From: an uncultured Leptolyngbya sp.
GTDB lineage: Bacteria; Cyanobacteriota; Cyanobacteriia; Phormidesmidales; Phormidesmidaceae
DNA length: 5,286 nt
Reading direction: 5' to 3'
Assembly: GCA_937899365.1 (NCBI GenBank)
Contig: CALBPH010000511.1
Location: 1-5,286, forward strand
Shown here: positions 1-5,027 of the stretch, piece after piece
Layout of the letters: each line of letters opens with the position of its first letter
Numbering within the stretch: position 1 is the first letter of the stretch
Notes under the pieces: model-generated
What the model was told of the DNA's origin: nothing
What the model saw: only the letters and a program-made list of their open reading frames with translations
Database searches by the model: none
Made by a program: the position numbers and the translations under genes

Positions 1-2
1 CT

Positions 3-908
3 ATTGTCGCGGTGCTAGGCCAGTCGCCCCAGGTACAGCGGCTTGTACCGGAACGGGCCTTACGGGCAATTCCCCTAAGGCGCTCCCCGGTGGCCCACAA
101 ATACACCGTGGGTCAGCTGCTGGTGATTGCTGGTTCTCGGCAATATGTGGGAGCGGCCCTGCTGGCGGGGCATGGAGCCATGGCCAGCGGGGTGGGCATG
201 GTCACCCTGGTGGTGCCAGACAGCATCCGAGCACTGGTGGTGGCTCAGCTGCCCGGAGCCTTGGTAATCGGTGCTGAGGAAACATCTGAGGGTGCGATCG
301 CAACCCTGCCTGCCTTATCTCTAAACCGATACAACGCGGTGGCCTGCGGCCCCGGCTTGGCCCAAGTAGACTGGCTGCCCCAACTATTAGCCGCATCCGC
401 CCCCCTGCTATTGGATGCCGATGGTCTCAATGGCACCACCGCAGAGGGGCTTAAAAATCGCCAGGGGACAACGGTAATCACCCCCCATCCGGGGGAGTTT
501 AAGCGCCTATTTCCCACACTAGCCGTGGGGCATGACGGTGCCCTGGCAGCGGCCCAGTCCACCGGGGCCACCGTTGTTCTCAAGGGGGCAAATGTGGCCG
601 TCGCCGTCGGCCAGCACCTATGGCTCAATCCTGATAGCACACCGGCCCTAGCCAGGGGAGGCAGCGGCGATGTCCTCACCGGACTGATGGGTGGATTAAT
701 GGCCCAGCAAGGGGCTTGGCAAGCCCAGCAGGGTAATAATGGGGATGACTTAACCGATGCGGTCCTGGGGGCCGTGTGGTGGCATGCCCAAGCGGGGCTA
801 TATGCCCACCAGCGGCGTACGGTATTGGGGGTAGATCCGCTGGAGTTGGCCCGGTGTTTAAATGTTGCCCTGGCCGATTACTTGTCGATTGCGACAGCTA
901 AACATTAG
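3..908 (+). CDS. nnrD: ADP/ATP-dependent NAD(P)H-hydrate dehydratase domain, 5' end outside the window
   Basis: Repairs damaged nicotinamide cofactors: the NnrD (YjeF C-terminal, ribokinase-fold) domain dehydrates the S form of NADHX/NADPHX back to NADH/NADPH using ADP or ATP; it acts in the cytosol. Counting from the GTG at 12, visible signatures are the KYTVGQLLVIAGS strand and glycine turn (30-42), GPGL (113-116), DADGLN (135-140), TPHPGEF (157-163), VLKGA (189-193) and the catalytic/nucleotide loop GGSGDVLTG (216-224), so the domain is complete to its C-terminus. The frame is open to the window edge (Ile-Val-Ala before the GTG) and no Shine-Dalgarno precedes the GTG. The text before the domain resembles the linker of bifunctional NnrE-NnrD proteins, so I infer that the epimerase half lies upstream and the GTG is not the real start. 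It converges on the exchanger gene with a 27-bp gap and no visible terminator. Confidence 0.93.
   Translation: MVAVLGQSPQVQRLVPERALRAIPLRRSPVAHKYTVGQLLVIAGSRQYVGAALLAGHGAMASGVGMVTLVVPDSIRALVVAQLPGALVIGAEETSEGAIATLPALSLNRYNAVACGPGLAQVDWLPQLLAASAPLLLDADGLNGTTAEGLKNRQGTTVITPHPGEFKRLFPTLAVGHDGALAAAQSTGATVVLKGANVAVAVGQHLWLNPDSTPALARGGSGDVLTGLMGGLMAQQGAWQAQQGNNGDDLTDAVLGAVWWHAQAGLYAHQRRTVLGVDPLELARCLNVALADYLSIATAKH
294..301. repeat. HIP1 octamer GCGATCGC (copy 1)
   Basis: Highly iterated palindrome typical of many cyanobacterial genomes, here inside nnrD and extended to TGCGATCGCA. It supports a cyanobacterial origin; it carries no gene-specific meaning. Confidence 0.85.
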
Positions 909-935
909 CCTTGATTATCCGGACGGACGGCAGCG

Positions 936-1469
936 CTACAGCCCCTTGGATTTGGGAGAGGAGAGACGCGATCGCAACGTAATCGCCGTCAGCCCCAAAA
1001 TCGTCAGTGGCACAATGACAAACTTTAGGGCTGCCCCAAACATAACTGTGCTGTCATGCTCGGTCGTTTTCATCACCAGGTAAAGGGTATAGGCCAGGTA
1101 ATATACCAGCAGCATGCCCCCCTCCCAACGACTGACCAGATTGTCATTCAAGCAAATTGGGAAGCAGATGACAGCCACCCCGATCATCACAGGGATATCA
1201 AAGGCTAGCACCGACGGGTCAATGACAATACCACCGGGGGATAAAGCACTGGTGGCCCCCAGGACCACCAAAATATTGAAAATATTGCTGCCCACCACAT
1301 TGCCAACGGCAATGTCTCGCTCACCCCGCAGGCTCGCCACAATCGAGGTGGCCAGTTCAGGCAGGGAGGTCCCCAGGGCCACGATGGTTAAACCAATAAT
1401 CAGAGGGTTAATCTCCATGGCTTCGGCAATGGTGACAGCCCCTTTTACCAACAGCTGCGACCCCAGCAC
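936..1469 (-). CDS. C-terminal half of the CaCA antiporter (alpha-2 repeat)
   Basis: 177 codons if translation restarts at the GTG (1467-1469) directly after the TAG, an arrangement (TAGGTG) that could permit termination-reinitiation. No real Shine-Dalgarno precedes it; the nearest purine-rich stretch is a run of seven G at 1482-1488. Counting from that GTG, the alpha-2 motif LGTSLPE is at 32-38 and GNVVGSN at 56-62, followed by hydrophobic segments at about 63-76, 92-107, 117-133 and 143-164, and a basic tail ending SKGL. Helix 6 would lack its first half, which argues against a cleanly evolved split. Sequence quality matches the first half, with no other stops or frameshifts. Confidence 0.55.
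   Translation of the reverse strand: MLGSQLLVKGAVTIAEAMEINPLIIGLTIVALGTSLPELATSIVASLRGERDIAVGNVVGSNIFNILVVLGATSALSPGGIVIDPSVLAFDIPVMIGVAVICFPICLNDNLVSRWEGGMLLVYYLAYTLYLVMKTTEHDSTVMFGAALKFVIVPLTILGLTAITLRSRLSSPKSKGL
968..975. repeat. HIP1 octamer GCGATCGC (copy 2)
   Basis: Second copy of the cyanobacterial palindrome, within the C-terminal tail codons of the exchanger. Confidence 0.85.
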
Positions 1470-2027
1470 CTAACAGATCATCCCCCCCACAAAGGCCAGC
1501 AGCTCTACACTGACCTTGGCCCAAGAAAACTCCCGAGGGCCATACTCTTGAGCATATTCATCCTGCACCTCAGGGTTTTCCTCACGGCGGCTTTGAAACA
1601 GCAAAAATAGGGTGTAGCTGACCCCCCCTACAAATAAAACGACACCGTCGGAGGTGCCGATAGAGCCATCAATGCCAAAGAAAAAGACCAGCCCAGAGAC
1701 CCCAATCATGATGGGCACATCCAGTCGCACTAGCTGCTGAGCGACCACCAACGGAGCCACTAGGGCAGATGCCCCCAAAATCAACAACACATTGCAGATA
1801 TTGCTACCGACAACGTTGCCAACGGCCAGATCGGCCTGGCTGGTAAATGAGGCATGCAGACTAACAGCAAGTTCGGGGGCACTGGTACCAAACGCAACCA
1901 CCGTCAGGCCAATCACCAGGGGGGAGATACGCGCCATAGCTGCCAGGTTGGAGGCACCTCTCACTAAAAAATCGGCTCCAACGACCAGGAAAACTATTCC
2001 CAGTATGAGTAACACAGTGGCAGTCAT
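1470..2027 (-). CDS. N-terminal half of the CaCA antiporter (alpha-1 repeat)
   Basis: 185 residues ending in Gly-Gly-Met-Ile-Cys before the TAG. It starts at ATG 2025-2027. An AAGG sits only 2 nt from the ATG, and a better AAGGAGAT lies at 2041-2048, but with a 16-nt gap; an in-frame TAA between them rules out an earlier start. Helix 1 covers about 4-22, then comes the alpha-1 region (36-87) with the ion-binding FGTSAPE (46-52) and GNVVGSN (70-76), and hydrophobic helices at about 104-119 and 127-144. A charged loop (147-165) follows, which in full-length members links the two repeats. The last residues (about 174-185) are the first half of helix 6, cut short. Made alone, it would be a half-transporter with one alpha repeat and a truncated final helix; function alone would need dimerisation with the other half, which is unproven. 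Confidence 0.6.
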   Translation of the reverse strand: MTATVLLILGIVFLVVGADFLVRGASNLAAMARISPLVIGLTVVAFGTSAPELAVSLHASFTSQADLAVGNVVGSNICNVLLILGASALVAPLVVAQQLVRLDVPIMIGVSGLVFFFGIDGSIGTSDGVVLFVGGVSYTLFLLFQSRREENPEVQDEYAQEYGPREFSWAKVSVELLAFVGGMIC

Positions 2028-2160
2028 GGCCTTACAGGCGATCTCCTTTGTTACGGCTGTCTTCCAAGGTTTGCTTAGTACACAACGCTCTAGTATGGGC
2101 TTGAGTTTATCAACTTTATTACCTGCGTCCGATAGTTTGCCCTCACAGGCAGGTTGTCAG

Positions 2161-2182
2161 CTAACCATTACCTAACCATTAC
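2161..2182. repeat. Perfect 11-bp tandem duplication in the divergent intergenic region
   Basis: CTAACCATTAC occurs twice back to back. It lies in the 238-bp region between the exchanger and the flavoprotein genes, about 85 bp before the flavoprotein start. Two adjacent copies spaced one helical turn apart (11 bp) would put identical faces on the same side of the DNA, as in some regulator sites, but a simple replication duplication explains it equally well. The rest of the region is AT-rich with no gene visible; a weak 6-bp inverted pair (ACCTGC 2121-2126, GCAGGT 2149-2154) is the only other structure seen. Confidence 0.6.
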
Positions 2183-2206
2183 CGCAATAATCAACATTTT
2201 GCCGCT

Positions 2207-2212
2207 TACTAT
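2207..2212 (+). promoter_or_regulatory. Possible -10 box for the flavoprotein gene
   Basis: TACTAT matches five of six bases of TATAAT and fits the TAnnnT form. It lies 53 bp before the ATG. No convincing -35 hexamer is found 16-18 bp upstream, so a promoter here would need an activator or lies elsewhere. Confidence 0.25.
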
Positions 2213-2250
2213 GGAGCGACAAAACCGCTAATAGCCGTAAATCTTTTCTT

Positions 2251-2255
2251 AGGAG
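2251..2255 (+). promoter_or_regulatory. Ribosome binding site fixing the flavoprotein start
   Basis: AGGAG, 10 nt before the ATG at 2266 (7 nt before would be optimal). It supports the ATGATG double start at 2266/2269 over later internal starts. Confidence 0.7.
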
Positions 2256-2265
2256 TTAAAAATAT

Positions 2266-2832
2266 ATGATGCCGCTAGCCCCTTGGCGACCTGCCTTAGC
2301 TCGCGCCCTGCACCGCAATCGTGCCCGAGCCTACTGCCGGTATTTGCAACTAGCTACCATCAACATTGGCGGTAAACCCTCTAATCGTACCGTGGTTTTT
2401 CGTGGGTTTGTTGGTGAAGCCTTGCAAATGGTCACCGATGGTCGCAGCGAGAAAGTTCAACAGGTTCGCGCCAACCCCTGGGCTGAAGCCTGCTGGTATT
2501 TCACAGTTACCCGCGAACAGTTTCGCATTGCGGGCAGACTGACGCTGCTGGATCCAAACAACGATGTTGAAGCCCTACGTTCTAAGGCGTGGCAGGCCAT
2601 GTCAGCCAAGGCTCGCCAGCAGTTTTACTGGCCCCACCCAGGTCAAACCAGGGCCAACGAAACAGAATTTGAACCCGTTAGTGAGGGGGCAGAACAACCT
2701 CCAGATAGTTTTTATGTACTGTTGTTAATCCCCGATCGTGTGGATCACTTAACCCTGCGTGGCAATCCCCAGGATAGGTATATCTATGAGCGCAAGTCAG
2801 ACGAATGGAGCGTCGAGACGGTTAATCCCTAG
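2266..2832 (+). CDS. FMN-binding PPOX-type flavoprotein, Alr4036/Npun_F5749-like pyridoxamine-phosphate-oxidase family
   Basis: A 188-residue soluble split-barrel flavoprotein. It starts with WRPALARALHRNR, typical of this cyanobacterial group, and carries the family features in order: LATINIGGKPSNRTVVFRGF (29-48), where the Arg and following strand contact FMN phosphate in pyridoxamine-phosphate oxidases; TDGRSEKVQQV (57-67), the second FMN-phosphate segment with Ser/Lys; WYFTVTREQFRIAGR (77-91); and a C-terminal RYIYERK...EWSVETVNP, which parallels the substrate-binding end of PdxH (Trp, then a Pro-terminal tail). Family knowledge: these proteins bind FMN and have been annotated as oxidases, but for the Alr4036 group the true substrate is not settled, so I give no pdxH symbol. 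Length is usual and nothing is broken. It is divergent from the exchanger and convergent with cysE, with a 24-bp gap, so probably monocistronic. Confidence 0.88.
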   Translation: MMPLAPWRPALARALHRNRARAYCRYLQLATINIGGKPSNRTVVFRGFVGEALQMVTDGRSEKVQQVRANPWAEACWYFTVTREQFRIAGRLTLLDPNNDVEALRSKAWQAMSAKARQQFYWPHPGQTRANETEFEPVSEGAEQPPDSFYVLLLIPDRVDHLTLRGNPQDRYIYERKSDEWSVETVNP

Positions 2833-2856
2833 AGGCAATCGAGACTGCTCGCAGGC

Positions 2857-3621
2857 TCATCGCTGCTGACAACCGTCTAAAAATTCTTCGATAGCTCGAT
2901 CTTTTAATCGGCAACAGTCCCCATCATCAGACTCCTGTGACGGCTGAGTCGTTGTGGGTACCAGACCCAGGGGAAGAGACGGGGGAGCTGACGATTTCTG
3001 GAGCTGAACGATTTGCCGCTCCAAAACTTCAATCCGATCTACCAAGGTGCGAATCACGGCGGCTTCAGAGTCGGGGAGCTGGCCGTGCTCGAGAGGGCCA
3101 GACCGGCTGGAACGATGGACCACTCGACCGGGCACACCGACTACGGTGCAGCCAGATGGAACATCCCTAAGGACAACTGAACCGGCCCCAACACGAGCGT
3201 TGTCACCAATTTGAATATTACCAAGGACTTTGGCTCCGGCACCCACCACCACTTGCATACCCACGGTGGGGTGACGCTTGCCAGTTTCTTTGCCGGTCCC
3301 CCCCAGGGTCACACCTTGATAAATCAAGGAATAGTCTCCTACTGTAGCGGTTTCACCAATCACCACACCCATGCCATGATCGATAAATACCCCTTGACCA
3401 ATGGTAGCCCCTGGATGAATTTCGATCCCGGTAATCAGTCGGGCTACGTGGGATATGAATCTGGGGACAAACGGTAGACCCAAATTCCATAGATTATGGG
3501 CCAGGCGATAGAGCAGTAGGGCATGGAGGCCTGGATAGCAAAATAAGACTTCCAGAGCATTGCGGGCAGCTGGGTCCCGCTCAAACACTACTTTAAAGTC
3601 GGTAATAAAATTTCGTAACAC
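2857..3621 (-). CDS. cysE: Serine O-acetyltransferase
   Basis: Transfers acetyl from acetyl-CoA to L-serine giving O-acetylserine, the committed step of cysteine synthesis, in the cytosol. The start is GTG (3619-3621) with GAGGA 7 nt upstream, giving MLRNFITDFKVVFERDPAAR, the usual beginning of the short bacterial type. The left-handed beta-helix of hexapeptide repeats covers about 66-166, with the catalytic Asp-His pair in FIDHGMG (D81, H82), GVTLGGTGK (103-111) and H117 in RHP, and GAGAKVLGNI (127-136) and VGAGSVV (144-150) in the CoA-binding part. After the helix come a predicted coiled coil (about 184-210), a Pro/Ser/Thr-rich linker (211-232) and a terminal LKDRAIEEFLDG segment (239-250). 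The protein ends Cys-Gln-Gln-Arg rather than the terminal Ile that lets CysE dock into cysteine synthase in Escherichia coli and plants. At 254 aa it is longer than the core because of this tail. Identification is firm. Confidence 0.95.
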   Translation of the reverse strand: MLRNFITDFKVVFERDPAARNALEVLFCYPGLHALLLYRLAHNLWNLGLPFVPRFISHVARLITGIEIHPGATIGQGVFIDHGMGVVIGETATVGDYSLIYQGVTLGGTGKETGKRHPTVGMQVVVGAGAKVLGNIQIGDNARVGAGSVVLRDVPSGCTVVGVPGRVVHRSSRSGPLEHGQLPDSEAAVIRTLVDRIEVLERQIVQLQKSSAPPSLPLGLVPTTTQPSQESDDGDCCRLKDRAIEEFLDGCQQR

Positions 3622-3628
3622 GTAGATG

Positions 3629-3633
3629 TCCTC
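3629..3633 (-). promoter_or_regulatory. Ribosome binding site that decides the cysE GTG start
   Basis: GAGGA on the minus strand, 7 nt before the GTG at 3621. No in-frame ATG near the conserved N-terminus competes with it. Confidence 0.7.
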
Positions 3634-3665
3634 AAGGGTGGGGGGCGTTGTTGATTTTTAGGATG

Positions 3666-3694
3666 AAATTAGCCTGATGACGGTTAGGTGTCAC
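3666..3694 (-). promoter_or_regulatory. Candidate sigma-70-type promoter of cysE
   Basis: On the minus strand, GTGACA (3689-3694, five of six to TTGACA), a 17-bp spacer, then TAATTT (3666-3671), which fits TAnnnT but only three of six bases of TATAAT. Transcription would start near 3659, giving a leader of about 38 nt that contains the GAGGA site. The -35 box sits inside the GGTGTCACACC palindrome. Confidence 0.4.
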
Positions 3695-3697
3695 ACC
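3687..3697. promoter_or_regulatory. Palindrome overlapping the putative cysE -35 box (possible operator)
   Basis: GGTGT-C-ACACC, a perfect 5-bp inverted repeat around one central base. A dimeric regulator bound here would cover the proposed -35 hexamer, as a repressor would. The cognate regulator is not known from the window. Confidence 0.3.
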
Positions 3698-3761
3698 GGG
3701 CCAGCGGAGTCAGAAAATTTTTGATTAAAATCAACAACAACGTAGCTTAAGTCTCTAGTGA

Positions 3762-3829
3762 GTTAAGTGCAACGGAAAGAAACACTCAGCACTTAGCATA
3801 CCTCAGGGTATAGATGTTCAACCTGAACG
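3762..3829. other. Three consecutive small stem-loops, possible structured RNA or leader
   Basis: Stem A pairs GTTAAGTGC (3762-3770) with GCACTTAGC (3789-3797): nine pairs with one G-U and an 18-nt loop. Stem B follows with no gap: ATACC (3798-3802), loop TCAG, GGTAT (3807-3811). Stem C pairs GTTCA (3816-3820) with TGAAC (3824-3828) around ACC. Each stem is short, and only the direct stacking of A on B makes the set stand out. The strand is undetermined: on plus it would lie in a long hydrolase leader, on minus upstream of cysE. I recognise no known riboswitch or RNA family. Confidence 0.3.
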
Positions 3830-3903
3830 TAGGCTTAATACCACTGCTGATTTGAGGATGCACCGATCAAATTAGAATGCGGTACATCAAGCATTTCTCA
3901 GAT

Positions 3904-3961
3904 AAAAAAACATCCAGAGGGTCAGCAGCACCGACCTAATCACGGGCTAACCCTCTGGATG
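3904..3961 (-). terminator. Rho-independent-type terminator hairpin reading on the minus strand
   Basis: CATCCAGAGGGT (3911-3922) and ACCCTCTGGATG (3950-3961) form a perfect 12-bp stem with a 27-nt loop. On the minus strand the stem is followed at once by seven T (the A tract 3904-3910), the form of an intrinsic terminator. On the plus strand it is followed by GACATGATTTT, a poor U tract. A transcript terminated here would come from within or antisense to the hydrolase gene; no minus-strand gene is visible there. The loop is longer than usual for a terminator, so a role as a leader structure for the hydrolase (38 nt before its ATG) is also possible. Confidence 0.5.
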
Positions 3962-3998
3962 ACATGATTTTGACATCGGATTTTTGAGCTCAACCGCA

Positions 3999-4955
3999 AT
4001 GGCAGTGCCCCAATCATCTCCTTATGTTTTATTTGTGCAGCACGGCTGGCACGATACCACCCGACGGGTATACCGGCTGGGTCAGTCCCTGGCAGATGAG
4101 CATACGGAGGTCATTGCCCCCAATTTGGGGTTGGTTAAAACCTGGTGGCGGATAGAACCTTTAATAGAGCAGGTGGAACAGGTTGCGATCGCAACCCAAC
4201 AGCACCACCCGGAGCGTCCCTGGCGGATTATCGGCCATTCCATGGGTGGTCTAATCTGGCTAGAGCTGCTGCAGCGCCATCCCGAATGGTGGCCCCAAAT
4301 TACATCGGTCAGCTTGGTTAGCTCCCCCGTGGGCGGAGCCGACCTGGGTCGCATTTTTGACCCATTTCGCTGGGGCATCGGCATTGCCCGAGACCTGGGC
4401 ACCAACCGTCGTCCCATAGCAGAACAGCTGGCCCGCCACCTGCCCGTGCAAACCATTGCCAGCGACTACGATGGCGGCAGCGATGGCACCGTCCCCATCC
4501 AATGCTCCCAGTTTCGCCATGCCCGCTACACCCAGCTCAGCGGCATCCGCCACGACAATACTAAAGATCACCCCGACGTCATCGCCGCTATTCAGCACTT
4601 TTGGACCACCCTGCCTGAGGTTTCTGGAGTGTCTGGGGGCACAGCTGCTGTGCCCCTAGAAGATGCCATTATCAGCCAGCTACAAACCATTCCCGGCATC
4701 ACCGATGCCCATCTGCGCGACTTTAGCCGAGCCGCCATTTGGGCCAACCTAGCCAACGGCTTTACCCTCCGTACCTGGCGTCATCCCCTGGGCATCCACC
4801 ATGTGTTTCTAGCCGATGCCCAGAACCACTGCCGGTTTGCCGGGTTTGTCGGCTGGCCCGATACCCAAGGGCTATACATGGGCATGGACGCCATTCAACA
4901 GCGGTATGCTCCGGCAGCAGCCCCAGCGTTGCCCCTAGAGAGCACCGAACGCTAG
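3999..4955 (+). CDS. Alpha/beta hydrolase (lipase/esterase-like) with an extra C-terminal domain
   Basis: 318 residues from ATG 3999. The fold is clear: first strand YVLFVQHGWHD (9-19) with the HG oxyanion motif, the nucleophile elbow GHSMGG (79-84, Ser81), Asp162 in SDGTVP as the likely acid, and His185 (GIRHDN) or His191 as the base, a complete Ser-Asp-His triad. Such spacing is seen in GPI-deacylase/lipase-like serine hydrolases; the substrate cannot be told. No signal peptide or membrane helix, so probably cytosolic. The hydrolase core ends near 205. A Gly/Ser/Val-rich linker (206-218) leads to about 90 residues I do not recognise (219-308), rich in Trp/His/Phe. The start is uncertain: no good Shine-Dalgarno precedes the ATG, and an in-frame TTG at 3984 would add five residues. 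Same strand as the following VTT gene, 145 bp or less away. Confidence 0.85.
   Translation: MAVPQSSPYVLFVQHGWHDTTRRVYRLGQSLADEHTEVIAPNLGLVKTWWRIEPLIEQVEQVAIATQQHHPERPWRIIGHSMGGLIWLELLQRHPEWWPQITSVSLVSSPVGGADLGRIFDPFRWGIGIARDLGTNRRPIAEQLARHLPVQTIASDYDGGSDGTVPIQCSQFRHARYTQLSGIRHDNTKDHPDVIAAIQHFWTTLPEVSGVSGGTAAVPLEDAIISQLQTIPGITDAHLRDFSRAAIWANLANGFTLRTWRHPLGIHHVFLADAQNHCRFAGFVGWPDTQGLYMGMDAIQQRYAPAAAPALPLESTER
4185..4192. repeat. HIP1 octamer GCGATCGC (copy 3)
   Basis: Third copy of the cyanobacterial palindrome, inside the hydrolase gene, in the context TTGCGATCGCAA. Confidence 0.85.
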
Positions 4956-4957
4956 TC

Positions 4958-4984
4958 GCCCTAGGGCCAAACACCGGATTGGCC
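4958..4984 (+). other. Palindrome and short hairpin just after the hydrolase stop
   Basis: GCCCTAGGGC (4958-4967) is a perfect 10-bp palindrome starting 3 nt after the TAG. It overlaps a second structure, GGCCAA (4965-4970) paired with TTGGCC (4979-4984) around an 8-nt loop. The two are mutually exclusive. Neither is followed by a U tract, so an intrinsic terminator is doubtful; protection of the hydrolase mRNA 3' end is possible. Confidence 0.3.
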
Positions 4985-4986
4985 AC

Positions 4987-5014
4987 AGAATCTAAGCAAT
5001 AGAATCTAAGCAAT
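4987..5014. repeat. Perfect 14-bp tandem duplication
   Basis: AGAATCTAAGCAAT occurs twice in direct succession between the hydrolase and the VTT gene. It is a simple local duplication; the second copy ends 13 bp before the GGAG at 5028. Confidence 0.7.
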
Positions 5015-5027
5015 TTCCCTTCCCTCT

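Larger units (their letters stand above)
936..2027 (-). pseudogene. CaCA-family calcium/sodium antiporter interrupted by an in-frame TAG
   Basis: Read through the stop, this is one continuous 363-codon frame from ATG (2025-2027) to TAG (936-938), the normal size for a bacterial YrbG-type K+-independent Ca2+/Na+ exchanger. These inner-membrane proteins have about ten helices made of two inverted repeats, and each repeat carries an alpha motif that forms the ion site. Both are intact: FGTSAPE with GNVVGSN in the first half, and LGTSLPE with GNVVGSN in the second. A TAG at 1470-1472 (codon 186) interrupts the frame, and the same frame resumes at once. Aligning the two repeats places the stop inside helix 6, opposite Leu14 of helix 1, so a Leu TTG to TAG change is a simple explanation. 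No frameshift is needed. Either this is a nonsense mutation or sequencing error, or the two halves are made separately. Conservation of both halves suggests a recent event. Confidence 0.75.
3647..3738. repeat. 12-bp inverted repeat bracketing the cysE promoter
   Basis: Left arm GTTGTTGATTTT (3647-3658) and right arm AAAATCAACAAC (3727-3738) are exact reverse complements separated by 68 bp. The left arm is at the expected transcription start and early leader of cysE, the right arm about 70-80 bp upstream of it. The right arm also overlaps a short palindrome TTGATT-AA-AATCAA (3721-3734). The arrangement could be a pair of regulator sites; it is too widely spaced for a simple RNA hairpin of the cysE transcript, which would contain only one arm. 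Confidence 0.5.
3622..3998. other. Intergenic region between divergent cysE and the hydrolase, dense in symmetric elements
   Basis: No protein-coding frame is credible in these 377 bp. AT content rises compared with the genes on either side. Reading from cysE outward it holds the cysE leader and candidate promoter, a pair of distant 12-bp inverted repeats, three consecutive small hairpins (3762-3829), an unstructured AT-rich stretch (3830-3903) and a strong hairpin with an A tract at its left edge (3904-3961). No tRNA cloverleaf is recognisable on either strand. Confidence 0.6.

Noticed and set aside
245..679. Minus-strand frame within nnrD
   Set aside because: Shadow of the strongly conserved nnrD frame, rich in Arg/Pro/Ser as expected for antisense translation.
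1114..1473. Plus-strand open frames opposite the exchanger (also 1792-2175)
   Set aside because: They are the antisense shadows of a well-recognised minus-strand transporter, with no ribosome site and no recognisable protein features.
1482..1488. Run of seven G (minus strand) next to the amber stop as a phase-variation or frameshift site
   Set aside because: The frame is the same before and after the stop. Slippage at the run would put the downstream half out of frame rather than restore it.
936..2027. Amber codon recoded as an amino acid throughout the organism
   Set aside because: TAG ends nnrD, the exchanger, the flavoprotein and the hydrolase at positions fitting family C-termini, so it is an ordinary stop here.
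2028..2265. NtcA site (GTA-N8-TAC) upstream of the flavoprotein or exchanger
   Set aside because: Partial GTA half-sites exist, but none has TAC at the required spacing.
3211..3477. Plus-strand His-rich frame opposite cysE (also 2937-3170)
   Set aside because: Its His/Gly/Thr repeats mirror the hexapeptide-repeat codons of cysE on the other strand, so it is not an independent gene.
3740..3960. tRNA or known small RNA (6S, Yfr1-type) in the intergenic region
   Set aside because: No cloverleaf, no TTCGA-type T-loop in the right context, and no conserved Yfr1 core motif could be found on either strand.
3984..3998. TTG at 3984 as the hydrolase start
   Set aside because: It adds only five residues, lacks a spaced Shine-Dalgarno, and the ATG at 3999 gives the usual short lead-in to the first strand. 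Not fully excluded.
4260..4598. Minus-strand frames inside the hydrolase gene (also 4082-4456) as the source of the transcript ended at 3904
   Set aside because: No ribosome sites or protein motifs. They overlap the catalytic core of a clear plus-strand gene. A noncoding transcript remains possible.
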